From JABDQZ01 sp963801985 (lineage in GTDB: Bacteria; Pseudomonadota; Gammaproteobacteria; Chromatiales; Chromatiaceae): DNA of 64,000 bases. The notes below the pieces were generated by a model. That model saw only the letters and a list, made by a program, of their open reading frames with translations. It was not told the origin of the DNA and ran no database searches. Positions 47,413 to 56,750 of the stretch are shown piece after piece. The position numbers and the translations under genes are program-made. The stretch covers positions 186,001 to 250,000 of the forward strand of contig CAWDGV010000007.1 in the NCBI GenBank assembly GCA_963801985.1, in the 5' to 3' direction. How positions within the stretch are numbered: position 1 is the stretch's first letter; each line of letters begins with the position of its first letter.

Positions 47413-48549
47413 ATGGAAACAGGTTTTGAAAACTTATGGCAATCCATGGGTATTGCCAATCTGGCGTTCGGCCAGGTTTTTATGATGCTAATCGGCTGTT
47501 TGCTGATTTACCTGGCAATCGCCCGTAAATTTGAACCACTGCTGCTATTGCCGATTGGTTTTGGCGCAATACTCAGTAATATCCCGCTGGCTGGCATTGG
47601 CGGTGAAACTGGACTGTTGGGATACATTTATCATGTTGGTATTGAAACAGGTGTCTTCCCGCTTCTTATTTTCATGGGAGTTGGGGCTTTAACCGATTTC
47701 AGCGCCCTGATTGCGAGGCCGTCAACGCTGATACTTGGAGCGGCAGCCCAGTTTGGTATTTTTGTAACATTGCTCGGCGCCTTGACACTTAATTTCCTGC
47801 CAGGATTTGATTTTTCCCTGGCCGATGCTTCAGCCATCGCCATTATTGGCGGCGCTGACGGTCCAACAGCTATTTTCCTGGCCTCGCGTCTGGCGCCAGA
47901 TCTTCTCGGTGCAATAGCCGTGGCGGCATACTCCTACATGGCACTGGTGCCTATTATTCAACCGCCAATTATGCGCTTACTAACCACTGAATCCGAGCGC
48001 CAGGTAGTCATGTCTCAGCTCAGGCCTGTCAGCAAGCTTGAGAAAATACTGTTTCCGCTCACAGTTTTATTGCTTTGTATTCTGTTTCTACCGTCTGCCG
48101 CACCATTGATCGGCATGTTTACTTTTGGCAACCTGTTAAGAGAAAGCGGAGTGGTTGATCGCCTGAGCAAGGCCGCACAAAATGAAATCATCAATATTGT
48201 TACTATTTTTCTGGGACTTGCAGTTGGTTCCAAGCTTTCTGCAGACACGTTCCTTACCATCGAGACTATAGGGATTCTAGCTCTGGGTGCTTTTGCTTTT
48301 AGTGTTGGCACCGCTTCAGGACTTATCATGGGTAAAATCATGCACCGCATTTCGGGTGGCAAAGTCAATCCCCTGATTGGTGCCGCTGGCGTTTCTGCCG
48401 TGCCAATGGCCGCCAGGGTGGTCAACAAGATTGGTCTTGAAGCCAATCACCATAACTTCCTTCTGATGCATGCCATGGGCCCTAATGTTGCCGGCGTAAT
48501 CGGCTCGGCCATCGCGGCGGGCGTACTGCTGGCGGTAGTTGGCAATTAA
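47413..48549 (+). CDS. oadB: Oxaloacetate decarboxylase beta subunit, sodium pump
   Basis: This 378-residue, multi-helix membrane protein decarboxylates carboxybiotin and exports Na+. Diagnostic stretches are LLLPIGFGAILSNIPLAG, GVGALTDFSALIARP, the sodium-site loop IGGADGPTAIFLASRLAP and HAMGPNVAGVIGSAIAAG. It starts one base after the oadA stop. The pump makes a sodium gradient from oxaloacetate breakdown and supplies pyruvate. Confidence 0.95.
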   Translation: METGFENLWQSMGIANLAFGQVFMMLIGCLLIYLAIARKFEPLLLLPIGFGAILSNIPLAGIGGETGLLGYIYHVGIETGVFPLLIFMGVGALTDFSALIARPSTLILGAAAQFGIFVTLLGALTLNFLPGFDFSLADASAIAIIGGADGPTAIFLASRLAPDLLGAIAVAAYSYMALVPIIQPPIMRLLTTESERQVVMSQLRPVSKLEKILFPLTVLLLCILFLPSAAPLIGMFTFGNLLRESGVVDRLSKAAQNEIINIVTIFLGLAVGSKLSADTFLTIETIGILALGAFAFSVGTASGLIMGKIMHRISGGKVNPLIGAAGVSAVPMAARVVNKIGLEANHHNFLLMHAMGPNVAGVIGSAIAAGVLLAVVGN

Positions 48550-48609
48550 TCACTGATTTTGCAGATATTTTTTGACATCAGTCATGGCTGATAATATGAT
48601 TGCGCGCTT

Positions 48610-49146
48610 ATGTCGCTGACATTAAAAGACTGTGTAAATCCTTGGAAAGCGGCCGACAAGTGTATTCAGGTTTCTGGCCGCTTGCCTGTCGCCGAAATGA
48701 GTCGTCTTGCGGAAGCATTACTTGAAAAAAGTGGTGAAATCGCAGTAGATCTGGAGTTTGAGCGAAACCAGGAAAAACTTCCTTTTTTAAAGGGCAGTAT
48801 TAATGGATCGCTTGTACTTGAGTGCCAACGCTGCCTGGATGCTATGGAATTGCCACTGCAAAGTGCCTTTTCCCTCGCTTTCAAGCATGCAGGCAGAGTA
48901 CTTGATTCCGAGGATTCACAATCATCTGAACACTACGACTTCTACGAGGTTGAAGATGAACAGATTTGTCTTACTGATGTCATTGAAGACGAAATATTGC
49001 TTTTATTGCCACAGGTTCCGATGCATATGGAGCCTTCTTGCGTAATAAAGACAGAATTTGGTGATGAAGTGGCTGAAACTACAGTTGAGGAAAAACAGAA
49101 TCCTTTTGCTGTACTCGCTTCACTCAAAGATAAATTTGATAGTTAG
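48610..49146 (+). CDS. yceD: 23S rRNA accumulation protein YceD (DUF177)
   Basis: This 178-residue acidic protein has the central Cys pair segment SLVLECQRCLDAMELPLQ and EDEILLLLPQVPMH, the DUF177 features. YceD is linked to 23S rRNA processing and is almost always followed by rpmF, as here (34 bp). Confidence 0.93.
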   Translation: MSLTLKDCVNPWKAADKCIQVSGRLPVAEMSRLAEALLEKSGEIAVDLEFERNQEKLPFLKGSINGSLVLECQRCLDAMELPLQSAFSLAFKHAGRVLDSEDSQSSEHYDFYEVEDEQICLTDVIEDEILLLLPQVPMHMEPSCVIKTEFGDEVAETTVEEKQNPFAVLASLKDKFDS

Positions 49147-49180
49147 CAAATAAACATTTGCCTGGTTGTGGAGACAAGAA

Positions 49181-49360
49181 ATGGCCGTTCAAAAAAACCG
49201 TAAAACGCCTTCCAAAAGAGGAATGCGTCGTTCGCATGACAGCCTGAGCGCTGAAACATTGTCGATTGACCCAACATCTGGTGAAACGCATCTGCGTCAT
49301 CACGTTTCTCCTGATGGTTTTTATCGCGGCAAGAAAGTCATCAATAAAAACGAAGACTAG
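49181..49360 (+). CDS. rpmF: 50S ribosomal protein L32
   Basis: The 59-residue product (MAVQKNRKTPSKRGMRRSHDSL...HHVSPDGFYRGKKVI) is bL32 of the zinc-free type, lacking the CxxC pairs. ATG 49181 is preceded by GGAGACAAG. plsX follows 19 bp later. Confidence 0.97.
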   Translation: MAVQKNRKTPSKRGMRRSHDSLSAETLSIDPTSGETHLRHHVSPDGFYRGKKVINKNED

Positions 49361-49379
49361 CCTGGCTCGGTAACATAGA

Positions 49380-50396
49380 GTGGCCGATATAACGATCGCC
49401 CTTGATGCGATGGGTGGGGATAATGGCCCTGATGCTATTATCCCTGCAGCTCTGAGTTATCTGAAAAAAGATCCTGAAGTTTCGCTCATTTTGTGTGGGA
49501 ACAAGGATGTTATTGCAACATTCCTTCCCGCAGAAATACCGTCTCGTCTATCAATTATCCATACTTCGCAGGAAGTCATGATGGACGAACTGCCTTCCAA
49601 GGCGCTGAGAAACAAGAAAGACTCGTCCATGCGGGTTGCAATCAACCAGGTAAAGGCGGGTACTGCTGATGCCTGTGTCAGCGCCGGCAATACCGGCGCT
49701 CTTATGGCAACAGCCCGTTTTGTTCTCAAGATGCTCCCAGGCATCGAGAGACCCGCCATCATTTCCAAGTTGCCATCGATTCATGGTGAAACCTGGGTGC
49801 TTGATCTTGGCGCCAATGTAGACTGTTCAGCTGAACACCTGTTTCAGTTTGCCGTGATGGGTTCTGAGCTATTAAAAGCGACGGGCGAATGCGCCAATCC
49901 CAAAGTTGGTTTGCTCAACATCGGCGAAGAAGAAATCAAGGGAAACGAACAGGTTAAAAAGGCACACGAACTGCTTTCCAGATCCAAACTCAACTATGTT
50001 GGCTATGTCGAAGGCGACGATATCTATGTCGGTGATATTGATGTCGTTGTAACAGATGGTTTTATTGGTAACGTTGCGCTAAAGAGTAGCGAAGGTGTTG
50101 CCAAAATGATCCGTTATCGTATGAAGGCTGCTTTCACCAGCGGCATTTATGGACGAATTGCCGGTCTTGTTGCTTATCCTGTTCTGAAAGCTTTTGCCAA
50201 AACAATTGATCCCAGACGTTATAATGGAGCAAGCCTGCTTGGACTAAAAGGTGTTGTCATAAAAAGTCATGGCGGAGTTGATTCACTGGCATTTGAAACT
50301 GCAATTGCAGCAGCCAAGACCGTAGCCCAGAGTGCTGTTACAGAAAATATTTCCGAGCAGGTAGAGCTGCAAATGAATAACAGGAATCAAACCTGA
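49380..50396 (+). CDS. plsX: Phosphate acyltransferase PlsX
   Basis: PlsX converts acyl-ACP to acyl-phosphate for phosphatidate synthesis. The 338-residue protein begins at GTG 49380 (MADITIALDAMGGDNGPDAIIPAAL). It shows VSAGNTGALMATARFVLKMLPGIERPA and VVTDGFIGNVALKSSEGVAKM. The stop overlaps the fabH ATG by one base. Confidence 0.96.
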   Translation: MADITIALDAMGGDNGPDAIIPAALSYLKKDPEVSLILCGNKDVIATFLPAEIPSRLSIIHTSQEVMMDELPSKALRNKKDSSMRVAINQVKAGTADACVSAGNTGALMATARFVLKMLPGIERPAIISKLPSIHGETWVLDLGANVDCSAEHLFQFAVMGSELLKATGECANPKVGLLNIGEEEIKGNEQVKKAHELLSRSKLNYVGYVEGDDIYVGDIDVVVTDGFIGNVALKSSEGVAKMIRYRMKAAFTSGIYGRIAGLVAYPVLKAFAKTIDPRRYNGASLLGLKGVVIKSHGGVDSLAFETAIAAAKTVAQSAVTENISEQVELQMNNRNQT

Positions 50397-51361
50397 TGTT
50401 TTCCCGCATAATTGGAACCGGTAGTTTTCTGCCTGAAAAAGTTCTTACAAATAAAGACCTTGAAAAGCTTGTAGATACCAGTGACGCATGGATCAGGGAA
50501 CGAACGGGTATTATCAAACGTCATATTGCAGAAAAGGATGAGACAACCTGTGATCTTGCTGAACAGGCTGCGTTAAAAGCAATTGAAGCTTCCGGTAAAA
50601 CAGTCGACCAAATTGACCTGATTGTCGTTGCTACCACAACTCCCGATAAAATCTTCCCCAGTACAGCCTGTTTATTACAGCAACGACTTGGTATACATGG
50701 GTGTGCTGCTTTTGATGTTCAGGCCGTTTGTACAGGCTTCATTTACGCCATGGGTGTTGCGGACAACTTTATTAAAGCGGGCAGTGCCAAATGTGCATTG
50801 GTTGTTGGTGCGGAAACAATCTCTAAAATTGTCGACTGGACAGACCGTAATACCTGTGTGTTATTTGGTGATGGCGCCGGCGCAGTTGTTCTCGAAGCCA
50901 GTGAAGAAGCTGGCGTGTTATCAACGCATCTGCATGCTGATGGGCAATTTGAGCAACTTTTACATGTTCCTGCAGGAATATCACTTAACAAAGACAAACT
51001 TGATGCCGGTGAAGCATTTATAGATATGCGAGGCGCTGAAGTTTTTAAAATGGCGGTTAATACCCTGGGACGCATTGTCGATGAAACCCTGGCTGCCAAT
51101 AACATGGAAAAATCAGATATTGACTGGCTGGTTCCTCATCAGGCAAATATCCGTATTATCAAGGCAACTGCAAAAAAACTGCACATGCATATGGATCATG
51201 TCATAGTCACTGTTGAAGAGCAGGGCAATACCTCCGCAGCTTCTGTGCCATTGGCATTGGATACGGCAATTCGTGATGGAAGAATCAAAAAAGGTGAGAC
51301 TGTGCTGATGGAAGCATTTGGCGGCGGTTTTACCTGGGGTTCTGTATTAATGAGGTACTGA
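50396..51361 (+). CDS. fabH: 3-oxoacyl-ACP synthase III (FabH)
   Basis: FabH starts chains from acetyl-CoA and malonyl-ACP. The 321-residue protein has the catalytic Cys in VQAVCTGFIYAMG, His in DWLVPHQANIRI and Asn in EQGNTSAASVPLAL, the complete triad, and the C-terminal GGGFTWGSVLMRY. Confidence 0.97.
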   Translation: MFSRIIGTGSFLPEKVLTNKDLEKLVDTSDAWIRERTGIIKRHIAEKDETTCDLAEQAALKAIEASGKTVDQIDLIVVATTTPDKIFPSTACLLQQRLGIHGCAAFDVQAVCTGFIYAMGVADNFIKAGSAKCALVVGAETISKIVDWTDRNTCVLFGDGAGAVVLEASEEAGVLSTHLHADGQFEQLLHVPAGISLNKDKLDAGEAFIDMRGAEVFKMAVNTLGRIVDETLAANNMEKSDIDWLVPHQANIRIIKATAKKLHMHMDHVIVTVEEQGNTSAASVPLALDTAIRDGRIKKGETVLMEAFGGGFTWGSVLMRY

Positions 51362-51456
51362 AAACAATTACAATAATAATCACAATAACAATAATTAGTA
51401 ATGATGATTTATTTTGATCATCAGGTTATCTGATCACATTCATCTGGACACAAAAT

Positions 51457-52398
51457 ATGACTGAAAAGTTTGCTGTTGTTTTCCCCGGACAGGGATCACA
51501 ATCTGTTGGCATGATGTCTGACCTTTATGATAGCCATGCCGTTGTAAAGGAAACATTCACTGAAGCCTCTGATGCATTGGGTTTTGACCTCTGGTCGATG
51601 ATAAAAGAAGGACCTGCCGAGCAACTCAACCAGACGCATAATACTCAGCCTGCCATGCTGGCTTCCGGTATTGCGGTGTGGAGAACTTTGCGGCAGGCTG
51701 GAATTCCGGATCCGGCTAAATTAGCCGGCCATAGTCTTGGTGAATATTCTGCTCTTGTCGCTGCCGGCGCTATGAAATTCAGCGACGCAATTAAACTGGT
51801 TGCCGAGAGAGGACGCCTGATGCAGGAAGCTGTTCCGGAAGGCGAGGGAGGAATGGCAGCCATACTGGGTCTGGAAGATGCCCAGGTGATATCTATCTGT
51901 TCTGAAGCAGCTGACGGGCAGGTTGTTGAAGCAGTCAATTTCAATTCTCCAGGCCAGGTGGTTATCGCCGGCAATAAAGCGGCAGTCGAACGCGCCATGT
52001 CGCTGGCAAAAGATGCCGGAGCCAAGCGTGCTTTACCTTTACCTGTCAGTGCACCATCGCACTGCGCTTTAATGAAGCCAGCTGCTGAGAAACTTTCAGC
52101 CAGTCTTGCCAGGATATCCATCGCAGCGCCTGAATTTACAGTGATACACAATGTTACGGTTTCTGCTGCACAAACAGCCGGAGAAATTTCCAGCCTCTTG
52201 GCTCAACAGTTATACAGTCCAGTTCGTTGGGTAGAAACAATCCAGTCATTCAGTAACGAAGGAATTGAACTGATTGTTGAAGCCGGGCCTGGAAAAGTCC
52301 TGACCGGCCTTTGCAAGCGAATTGATAAAGCAGTAACAGGCTTGGCCGTATTTGATAATGCCAGTCTTGAATCAGTCCTGGAGAAACTTAATGCTTAA
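51457..52398 (+). CDS. fabD: Malonyl-CoA:ACP transacylase (FabD)
   Basis: FabD loads malonyl groups on ACP. The 313-residue protein has FPGQGSQSVGMMSDL, the nucleophile motif GHSLGEYSALVAAG and the catalytic His in PVSAPSHCALMKPAA. A 95-bp AT-rich gap separates it from fabH. Its end overlaps fabG by 8 bp. Confidence 0.97.
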   Translation: MTEKFAVVFPGQGSQSVGMMSDLYDSHAVVKETFTEASDALGFDLWSMIKEGPAEQLNQTHNTQPAMLASGIAVWRTLRQAGIPDPAKLAGHSLGEYSALVAAGAMKFSDAIKLVAERGRLMQEAVPEGEGGMAAILGLEDAQVISICSEAADGQVVEAVNFNSPGQVVIAGNKAAVERAMSLAKDAGAKRALPLPVSAPSHCALMKPAAEKLSASLARISIAAPEFTVIHNVTVSAAQTAGEISSLLAQQLYSPVRWVETIQSFSNEGIELIVEAGPGKVLTGLCKRIDKAVTGLAVFDNASLESVLEKLNA

Positions 52399-53131
52399 TG
52401 AAAAAATTGCGATTGTCACCGGTGCCAGCCGTGGTATTGGTCAGGCAATTGCTTATGAACTTGGAAAAATGGGTGCGGTTGTTATCGGTACGGCTACATC
52501 TGAAAGTGGTGCTGATGCAATTTCCAGTTTTTTCGGTCAACATGACATCAAGGGGGCGGGTATGAAGCTGGATGTCAGCAGCCAGGAATCTGTCGATGAA
52601 GTTGTGAAAGCCGTTGCCGATCAATATGGAACGCCAACTATCCTGATCAATAATGCCGGCATTACCCGCGACAACCTTTTGATGAGAATGAAAGAAGATG
52701 AATGGCAGTCCATCATGGATACCAACCTGACTTCCGTTTTCAGAATGAGCAAAGCTGTATTACGCGGCATGATGAAAGCCAAATTCGGCCGAATTATTAA
52801 TATTGCCTCGGTGGTTGGTGCAACCGGTAACCCCGGACAGACAAATTATTCAGCAGCCAAAGCCGGCATGGTGGGTTTTACCAAGTCAATGGCCAGGGAA
52901 GTGGGTAGCCGGGGAATCACCGTCAATGCTGTAGCACCGGGATTTATCGATACCGATATGACCCGCGAACTACCCGAAGAGCAGCGCAATGCTTTGTTAG
53001 CATCCATTCCGCTGGGCAGACTGGGCAAACCTGCTGAAATTGCGGCAGCCGTAGTGTTTTTGGCGACAGATGCCGGTGGCTATATAACGGGTGAAACCAT
53101 CCATGTTAATGGCGGTATGCACATGGCATAA
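52391..53131 (+). CDS. fabG: 3-oxoacyl-ACP reductase (FabG)
   Basis: This 246-residue short-chain dehydrogenase uses NADPH to reduce 3-oxoacyl-ACP. It begins at ATG 52391 (MLNEKIAIVTGASRGIGQAIA). It has the NNAG motif in LINNAGITRDN and the catalytic Ser, Tyr and Lys in IASVVGATGNPGQTNYSAAKAG. An upstream in-frame start at 52352 would lie inside fabD and is rejected. Confidence 0.97.
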   Translation: MLNEKIAIVTGASRGIGQAIAYELGKMGAVVIGTATSESGADAISSFFGQHDIKGAGMKLDVSSQESVDEVVKAVADQYGTPTILINNAGITRDNLLMRMKEDEWQSIMDTNLTSVFRMSKAVLRGMMKAKFGRIINIASVVGATGNPGQTNYSAAKAGMVGFTKSMAREVGSRGITVNAVAPGFIDTDMTRELPEEQRNALLASIPLGRLGKPAEIAAAVVFLATDAGGYITGETIHVNGGMHMA

Positions 53132-53216
53132 GCTCCATATGGAGCTAATTGCCTTCAGGTTTGGACGATTTTTGACCAGTTAGAGCAAAGTAGGCAAAAA
53201 AACGATTCGAACTACT

Positions 53217-53244
53217 TTGATATTCAGTCAATAATGACTAGAAT
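53217..53244 (+). promoter_or_regulatory. Sigma-70 promoter of acpP
   Basis: TTGATA (53217-53222) and TAGAAT (53239-53244), each five of six to consensus with a 16-base spacer, sit 52 bp before the acpP ATG. It lies in the 164-bp gap after fabG, which also starts with the 16-base palindrome AGCTCCATATGGAGCT. Confidence 0.65.
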
Positions 53245-53295
53245 ACACCAACATCACTAAGGTGATTTTGATTATTTTTGAAGGAAAAATAAAAG

Positions 53296-53529
53296 ATGAG
53301 TATAGAAGAACGCGTTCGCAAGATTGTTATTGAACAACTGGGTGTAAAAGAAGAAGAAGTAACACTGGAAGCCTCCTTTGTTGATGATCTTGGTGCTGAT
53401 TCACTGGATACAGTTGAACTTGTAATGGCTCTGGAAGAAGAGTTCGAAACTGAAATTCCGGATGAAGAAGCTGAAAAAATCACAACCGTTCAACTGGCTG
53501 TTGATTACATCAACGCTAACGTTAGCTGA
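53296..53529 (+). CDS. acpP: Acyl carrier protein
   Basis: The 77-residue acidic protein (MSIEERVRKIVIEQLGVKEEEV) carries the phosphopantetheine site DSLDTVEL with Ser36. It is preceded by GAAGGAAAAATAAAAG and flanked by its own promoter and a terminator, fitting the need for a high, separately set level of ACP. Confidence 0.98.
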   Translation: MSIEERVRKIVIEQLGVKEEEVTLEASFVDDLGADSLDTVELVMALEEEFETEIPDEEAEKITTVQLAVDYINANVS

Positions 53530-53554
53530 TTTTGACTTTCTCCGGATAATTTAG

Positions 53555-53594
53555 AAAACCGCTACTGACTACTCAGTTGGTCTAGCGGTTTTTC
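53555..53594 (+). terminator. Terminator or attenuator between acpP and fabF
   Basis: Stem AAAACCGCT / AGCGGTTTT with an inner helix CTGAC/GTTGG-like and a trailing TTTCTTT. It would limit read-through into fabF. Confidence 0.75.
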
Positions 53595-53623
53595 TTTAGT
53601 AGTAAATCAGAAGAGGCTTTCTT

Positions 53624-54868
53624 ATGTCTAAAAGAAGGGTAGTTGTAACCGGTTTGGGTATGGTTTCACCTGTCGGAGTTACAGTTGACAAGTCGTGGGA
53701 AAATATTCTCGCTGGCAAGAGTGGTATTCAACCGATTACACATTTTCCAATTGAAGACTTTACAACTCGATTCGGTGGTCCAATCTACGATTTTGACCAT
53801 GAACCTTATTTTAGCAAGAAAGATCTCAAGAAAATGGATCCATTCCAGCATTACGGTATTGCTGCCGGAATGCAGGCCCTTGATGATGCGGGCATCGAAG
53901 TTACTGAAGAAAATGCCAAACGTATTGGTGTTGCCATTGGTTCTGGTATTGGCGGTGTAACCGGTATTGAAGCGGGCTATGCCGCTTATCTTAAAGGTGG
54001 TCCGCGCAAAATTTCACCGTTCTTCGTACCGGCTAACATCATTAATATGGTCGCAGGCAACCTGTCTATCTGGAGGGGTTTAAAAGGACCCAATATTTCC
54101 ATTGTTTCAGCCTGTTCAACCGGTGCTCACAATATTGCTGAGGCTGGAAGAATGATCCAGTATGGGACTGTTGACATGATGGTTGCTGGCGGCTCTGAAA
54201 TGGCAACTTCACCAACCGGTCTGGGTGGTTTTGCGGCAGCCCGTGCATTATCAACACGAAATGACGATCCCCAGGCAGCCAGCCGTCCATGGGATAAGGA
54301 TCGTGATGGCTTTGTATTGTCTGATGGCGCCGGTGTAGTGGTTCTAGAAGAACTTGAACATGCCAAAGCGCGTGGTGCGACAATTTATGCCGAACTGGCT
54401 GGTTCTGGCATGAACTCAGATGCCTATCACATGACGACTCCGTCACCTAATGGTGAAGGCGGTAGTGATTGTATGTTACTGGCGCTTGAAGATGCAGGAA
54501 TTAATCCTGAGCAGGTCAATTACATCAATGCTCATGGTACTTCCACGCCTGCTGGAGATATCGCTGAGTCTAACGGTATCAAACGTGCCTATGGTGATCA
54601 TGCTTATAAACTCTGCGTAAGCTCAACAAAATCAATGACGGGGCATATGCTGGGAGCCGCTGGTAGTGCAGAAGCCATCTTCACTATTTTGGCAATTCGC
54701 GATCAGGTAGCGCCTCCAACGATTAACCTGGATAACCCGGATGAAGGCTGCGATCTTGATTATGTAGCCCATACCCCCCAGGAAAGACCTATTAACGTTG
54801 CTGTTTCCAACTCGTTTGGATTTGGCGGAACCAATGGTTCACTGGTTTTCTCAAAATACACTGATTAA
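53624..54868 (+). CDS. fabF: 3-oxoacyl-ACP synthase II (FabF)
   Basis: FabF elongates acyl-ACP and makes the product profile temperature-sensitive in E. coli. The 414-residue protein has catalytic Cys in SIVSACSTGAHNIAEA and His residues in NAHGTSTPAGD and KSMTGHMLGAAGS. The end is SNSFGFGGTNGSLVFSKY. Confidence 0.97.
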   Translation: MSKRRVVVTGLGMVSPVGVTVDKSWENILAGKSGIQPITHFPIEDFTTRFGGPIYDFDHEPYFSKKDLKKMDPFQHYGIAAGMQALDDAGIEVTEENAKRIGVAIGSGIGGVTGIEAGYAAYLKGGPRKISPFFVPANIINMVAGNLSIWRGLKGPNISIVSACSTGAHNIAEAGRMIQYGTVDMMVAGGSEMATSPTGLGGFAAARALSTRNDDPQAASRPWDKDRDGFVLSDGAGVVVLEELEHAKARGATIYAELAGSGMNSDAYHMTTPSPNGEGGSDCMLLALEDAGINPEQVNYINAHGTSTPAGDIAESNGIKRAYGDHAYKLCVSSTKSMTGHMLGAAGSAEAIFTILAIRDQVAPPTINLDNPDEGCDLDYVAHTPQERPINVAVSNSFGFGGTNGSLVFSKYTD

Positions 54869-54888
54869 TATTTTTTCTTGTTCAGGTT

Positions 54889-55734
54889 TTGAGCAATAAT
54901 TTTTCCACAACTTTACCGTTAGTCATTATCAATGGCAGAGCGGTGGAAACATTAAGTATATTTGACAGGGCATTCCAGTATGGTGATGGCCTGTTTGAAA
55001 CCATCGCTGTTCTGGATGGAAACCCTGCATTACTTATAAAGCACCTGCAACGCCTGGAAAATGGTCTGGACAGATTAAAATTTCCAGCCATTGACATTAA
55101 CGCGCTTGAAAAAGACATCCGAAAATATTCAAGTCAATTTAAGCAGGCAGTTCTTAAACTGACGATTACCCGCGGTGAGAGCCAAAGGGGTTACAAGATT
55201 CCGCAAACCCCCTCGCCAAATATCATTTTTTCCTTTTCTAACAGAAGTTTTCGCTTTCATGTTGATAGCAGCTGTGCCGTTTCGCTCAGGTTTTGTGATA
55301 CGCCTGTCTGCATTAACCCGGTACTCGCCGGCATTAAACACCTGAACCGCCTTGAGCAGGTGCTGGCCCGCAACGAATGGCACAACGAGGCCTATGATGA
55401 TGGCTTGATGGGCGATCCTGATGGTCGTGTCATAGAGGCCACCTCGGCAAATGTATTTCTCTTCAGGCAAGGTACCCTGCTAACACCCGATCTCAGCCTT
55501 TGCGGGATCGCTGGCGTCGCCAGAGAAGTCGTGCTTGAACAGGCAAAAGAACTCTCCATTCCCTGTAAAATACAAGACATCAGCATTGAAGAGTGTCATG
55601 ATGCTGATGCCTTGTTTCTGACAAACTCTTTGTCGGGCATCATGCCCGTTAAAAACTTTGAGTCAACCACATACCGCCATGCAAACTGGCCACATCAACT
55701 ATTTGATAAAGTAATGCAGCATGTTTTCACGTGA
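54889..55734 (+). CDS. pabC: Aminodeoxychorismate lyase (PabC)
   Basis: This PLP fold-type IV enzyme releases 4-aminobenzoate for folate synthesis. The 281-residue protein starts at TTG 54889 and shows FDRAFQYGDGLFETIAVLDG, the PLP Lys in AGIKHLNRLEQVLARNEW and EATSANVFLFRQGTLLTPD. It is in its normal place between fabF and mltG and overlaps mltG by 14 bp. Confidence 0.93.
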   Translation: MSNNFSTTLPLVIINGRAVETLSIFDRAFQYGDGLFETIAVLDGNPALLIKHLQRLENGLDRLKFPAIDINALEKDIRKYSSQFKQAVLKLTITRGESQRGYKIPQTPSPNIIFSFSNRSFRFHVDSSCAVSLRFCDTPVCINPVLAGIKHLNRLEQVLARNEWHNEAYDDGLMGDPDGRVIEATSANVFLFRQGTLLTPDLSLCGIAGVAREVVLEQAKELSIPCKIQDISIEECHDADALFLTNSLSGIMPVKNFESTTYRHANWPHQLFDKVMQHVFT

Positions 55735-56734
55735 AGATTTTATAAACGAGATCATAGGTATTCTGGTTATCGTCAGTAGTTTTACTATTGCCTGGTTTTT
55801 AATGGACTATCATCGGTTTACGTTGTCCTCATTGAAACTGGACAGTTCAGAAACTTTTTATGAGCTCCAATCCGGTAGCACGATTCATTCAATTTCCAGG
55901 GATTTTGAAGAGCGTGGCTGGATCAGGCATAAAGAATATTTGCGCATTTATGCAAAATTAAATGAACTGATCGATATAAAGGCAGGTGAATACGCACTCA
56001 GCAAAGATCTTGGGGTTGTCGACCTGTTGAAGAATTTTGTACTGGGAAAAGTAATATTGCACCAGATCACCCTCATTGAAGGCTGGAACATCAAGCAAAC
56101 CATTGCAGCTATCCGGCAAAATGACAAGTTAAAGAAAACGTTGTCAGACACATCCGTTGAAGACATTATGCCGGCATTGGGTTACCCGGAGTTACACCCG
56201 GAAGGACAATTCCTGCCTGATACTTATACGTTCAGCAGAAATACAACTGACAGGGATCTACTCAAAACTGCCCATATAGCCCTGCAAGACGTGTTAAATA
56301 AAGGTTGGCAGCAAAGAGCAGAAAATTTACCCCTGAAAACGCCTTACGAAGCCCTGATTCTCGCATCAATCGTGGAAAAGGAGACAGGTGTAGCCGAAGA
56401 GCGCCCCTTGATTGCCGGTGTATTTACAACGCGTTTAAGAAAAAAGATGAAATTACAAACAGATCCCACCGTAATCTATGGCATGGGTGACAGCTTCAAC
56501 GGCAATATTAAAAGAAAACATCTTTTGCAAGATACACCTTACAATACCTATACGCGTAAGGGTTTGACACCAACGCCAATCAGTATGCCAGGGCAGGCAG
56601 CAATACAGGCTGTACTTCATCCACGTGAAGAAGGCTATCTGTATTTTGTTGCCAAAGGCGACGGGAGCCATTATTTTTCAAAGACTCTTAAAGAGCATAA
56701 TGCTGCCGTACGTAAATACCAGTTAAAAAAATAA
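55721..56734 (+). CDS. mltG: Endolytic murein transglycosylase MltG
   Basis: This 337-residue protein has an N-terminal membrane anchor (about residues 9-28), a LysM-like segment and the YceG catalytic domain. The catalytic Glu lies in LILASIVEKETGVAEERPLIAGVF, with LQTDPTVIYGMG and TYTRKGLTPTPISMPG following. MltG cuts nascent glycan strands and helps terminate peptidoglycan chains. Confidence 0.95.
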   Translation: MFSREDFINEIIGILVIVSSFTIAWFLMDYHRFTLSSLKLDSSETFYELQSGSTIHSISRDFEERGWIRHKEYLRIYAKLNELIDIKAGEYALSKDLGVVDLLKNFVLGKVILHQITLIEGWNIKQTIAAIRQNDKLKKTLSDTSVEDIMPALGYPELHPEGQFLPDTYTFSRNTTDRDLLKTAHIALQDVLNKGWQQRAENLPLKTPYEALILASIVEKETGVAEERPLIAGVFTTRLRKKMKLQTDPTVIYGMGDSFNGNIKRKHLLQDTPYNTYTRKGLTPTPISMPGQAAIQAVLHPREEGYLYFVAKGDGSHYFSKTLKEHNAAVRKYQLKK

Positions 56735-56750
56735 CGATAACGATACAAGC

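Noticed and set aside
53131..53146. AGCTCCATATGGAGCT palindrome after fabG as an operator or terminator
   Set aside because: It overlaps the end of fabG, has no T-run and lies about 70 bp before the acpP promoter. There is no basis to assign a regulator.
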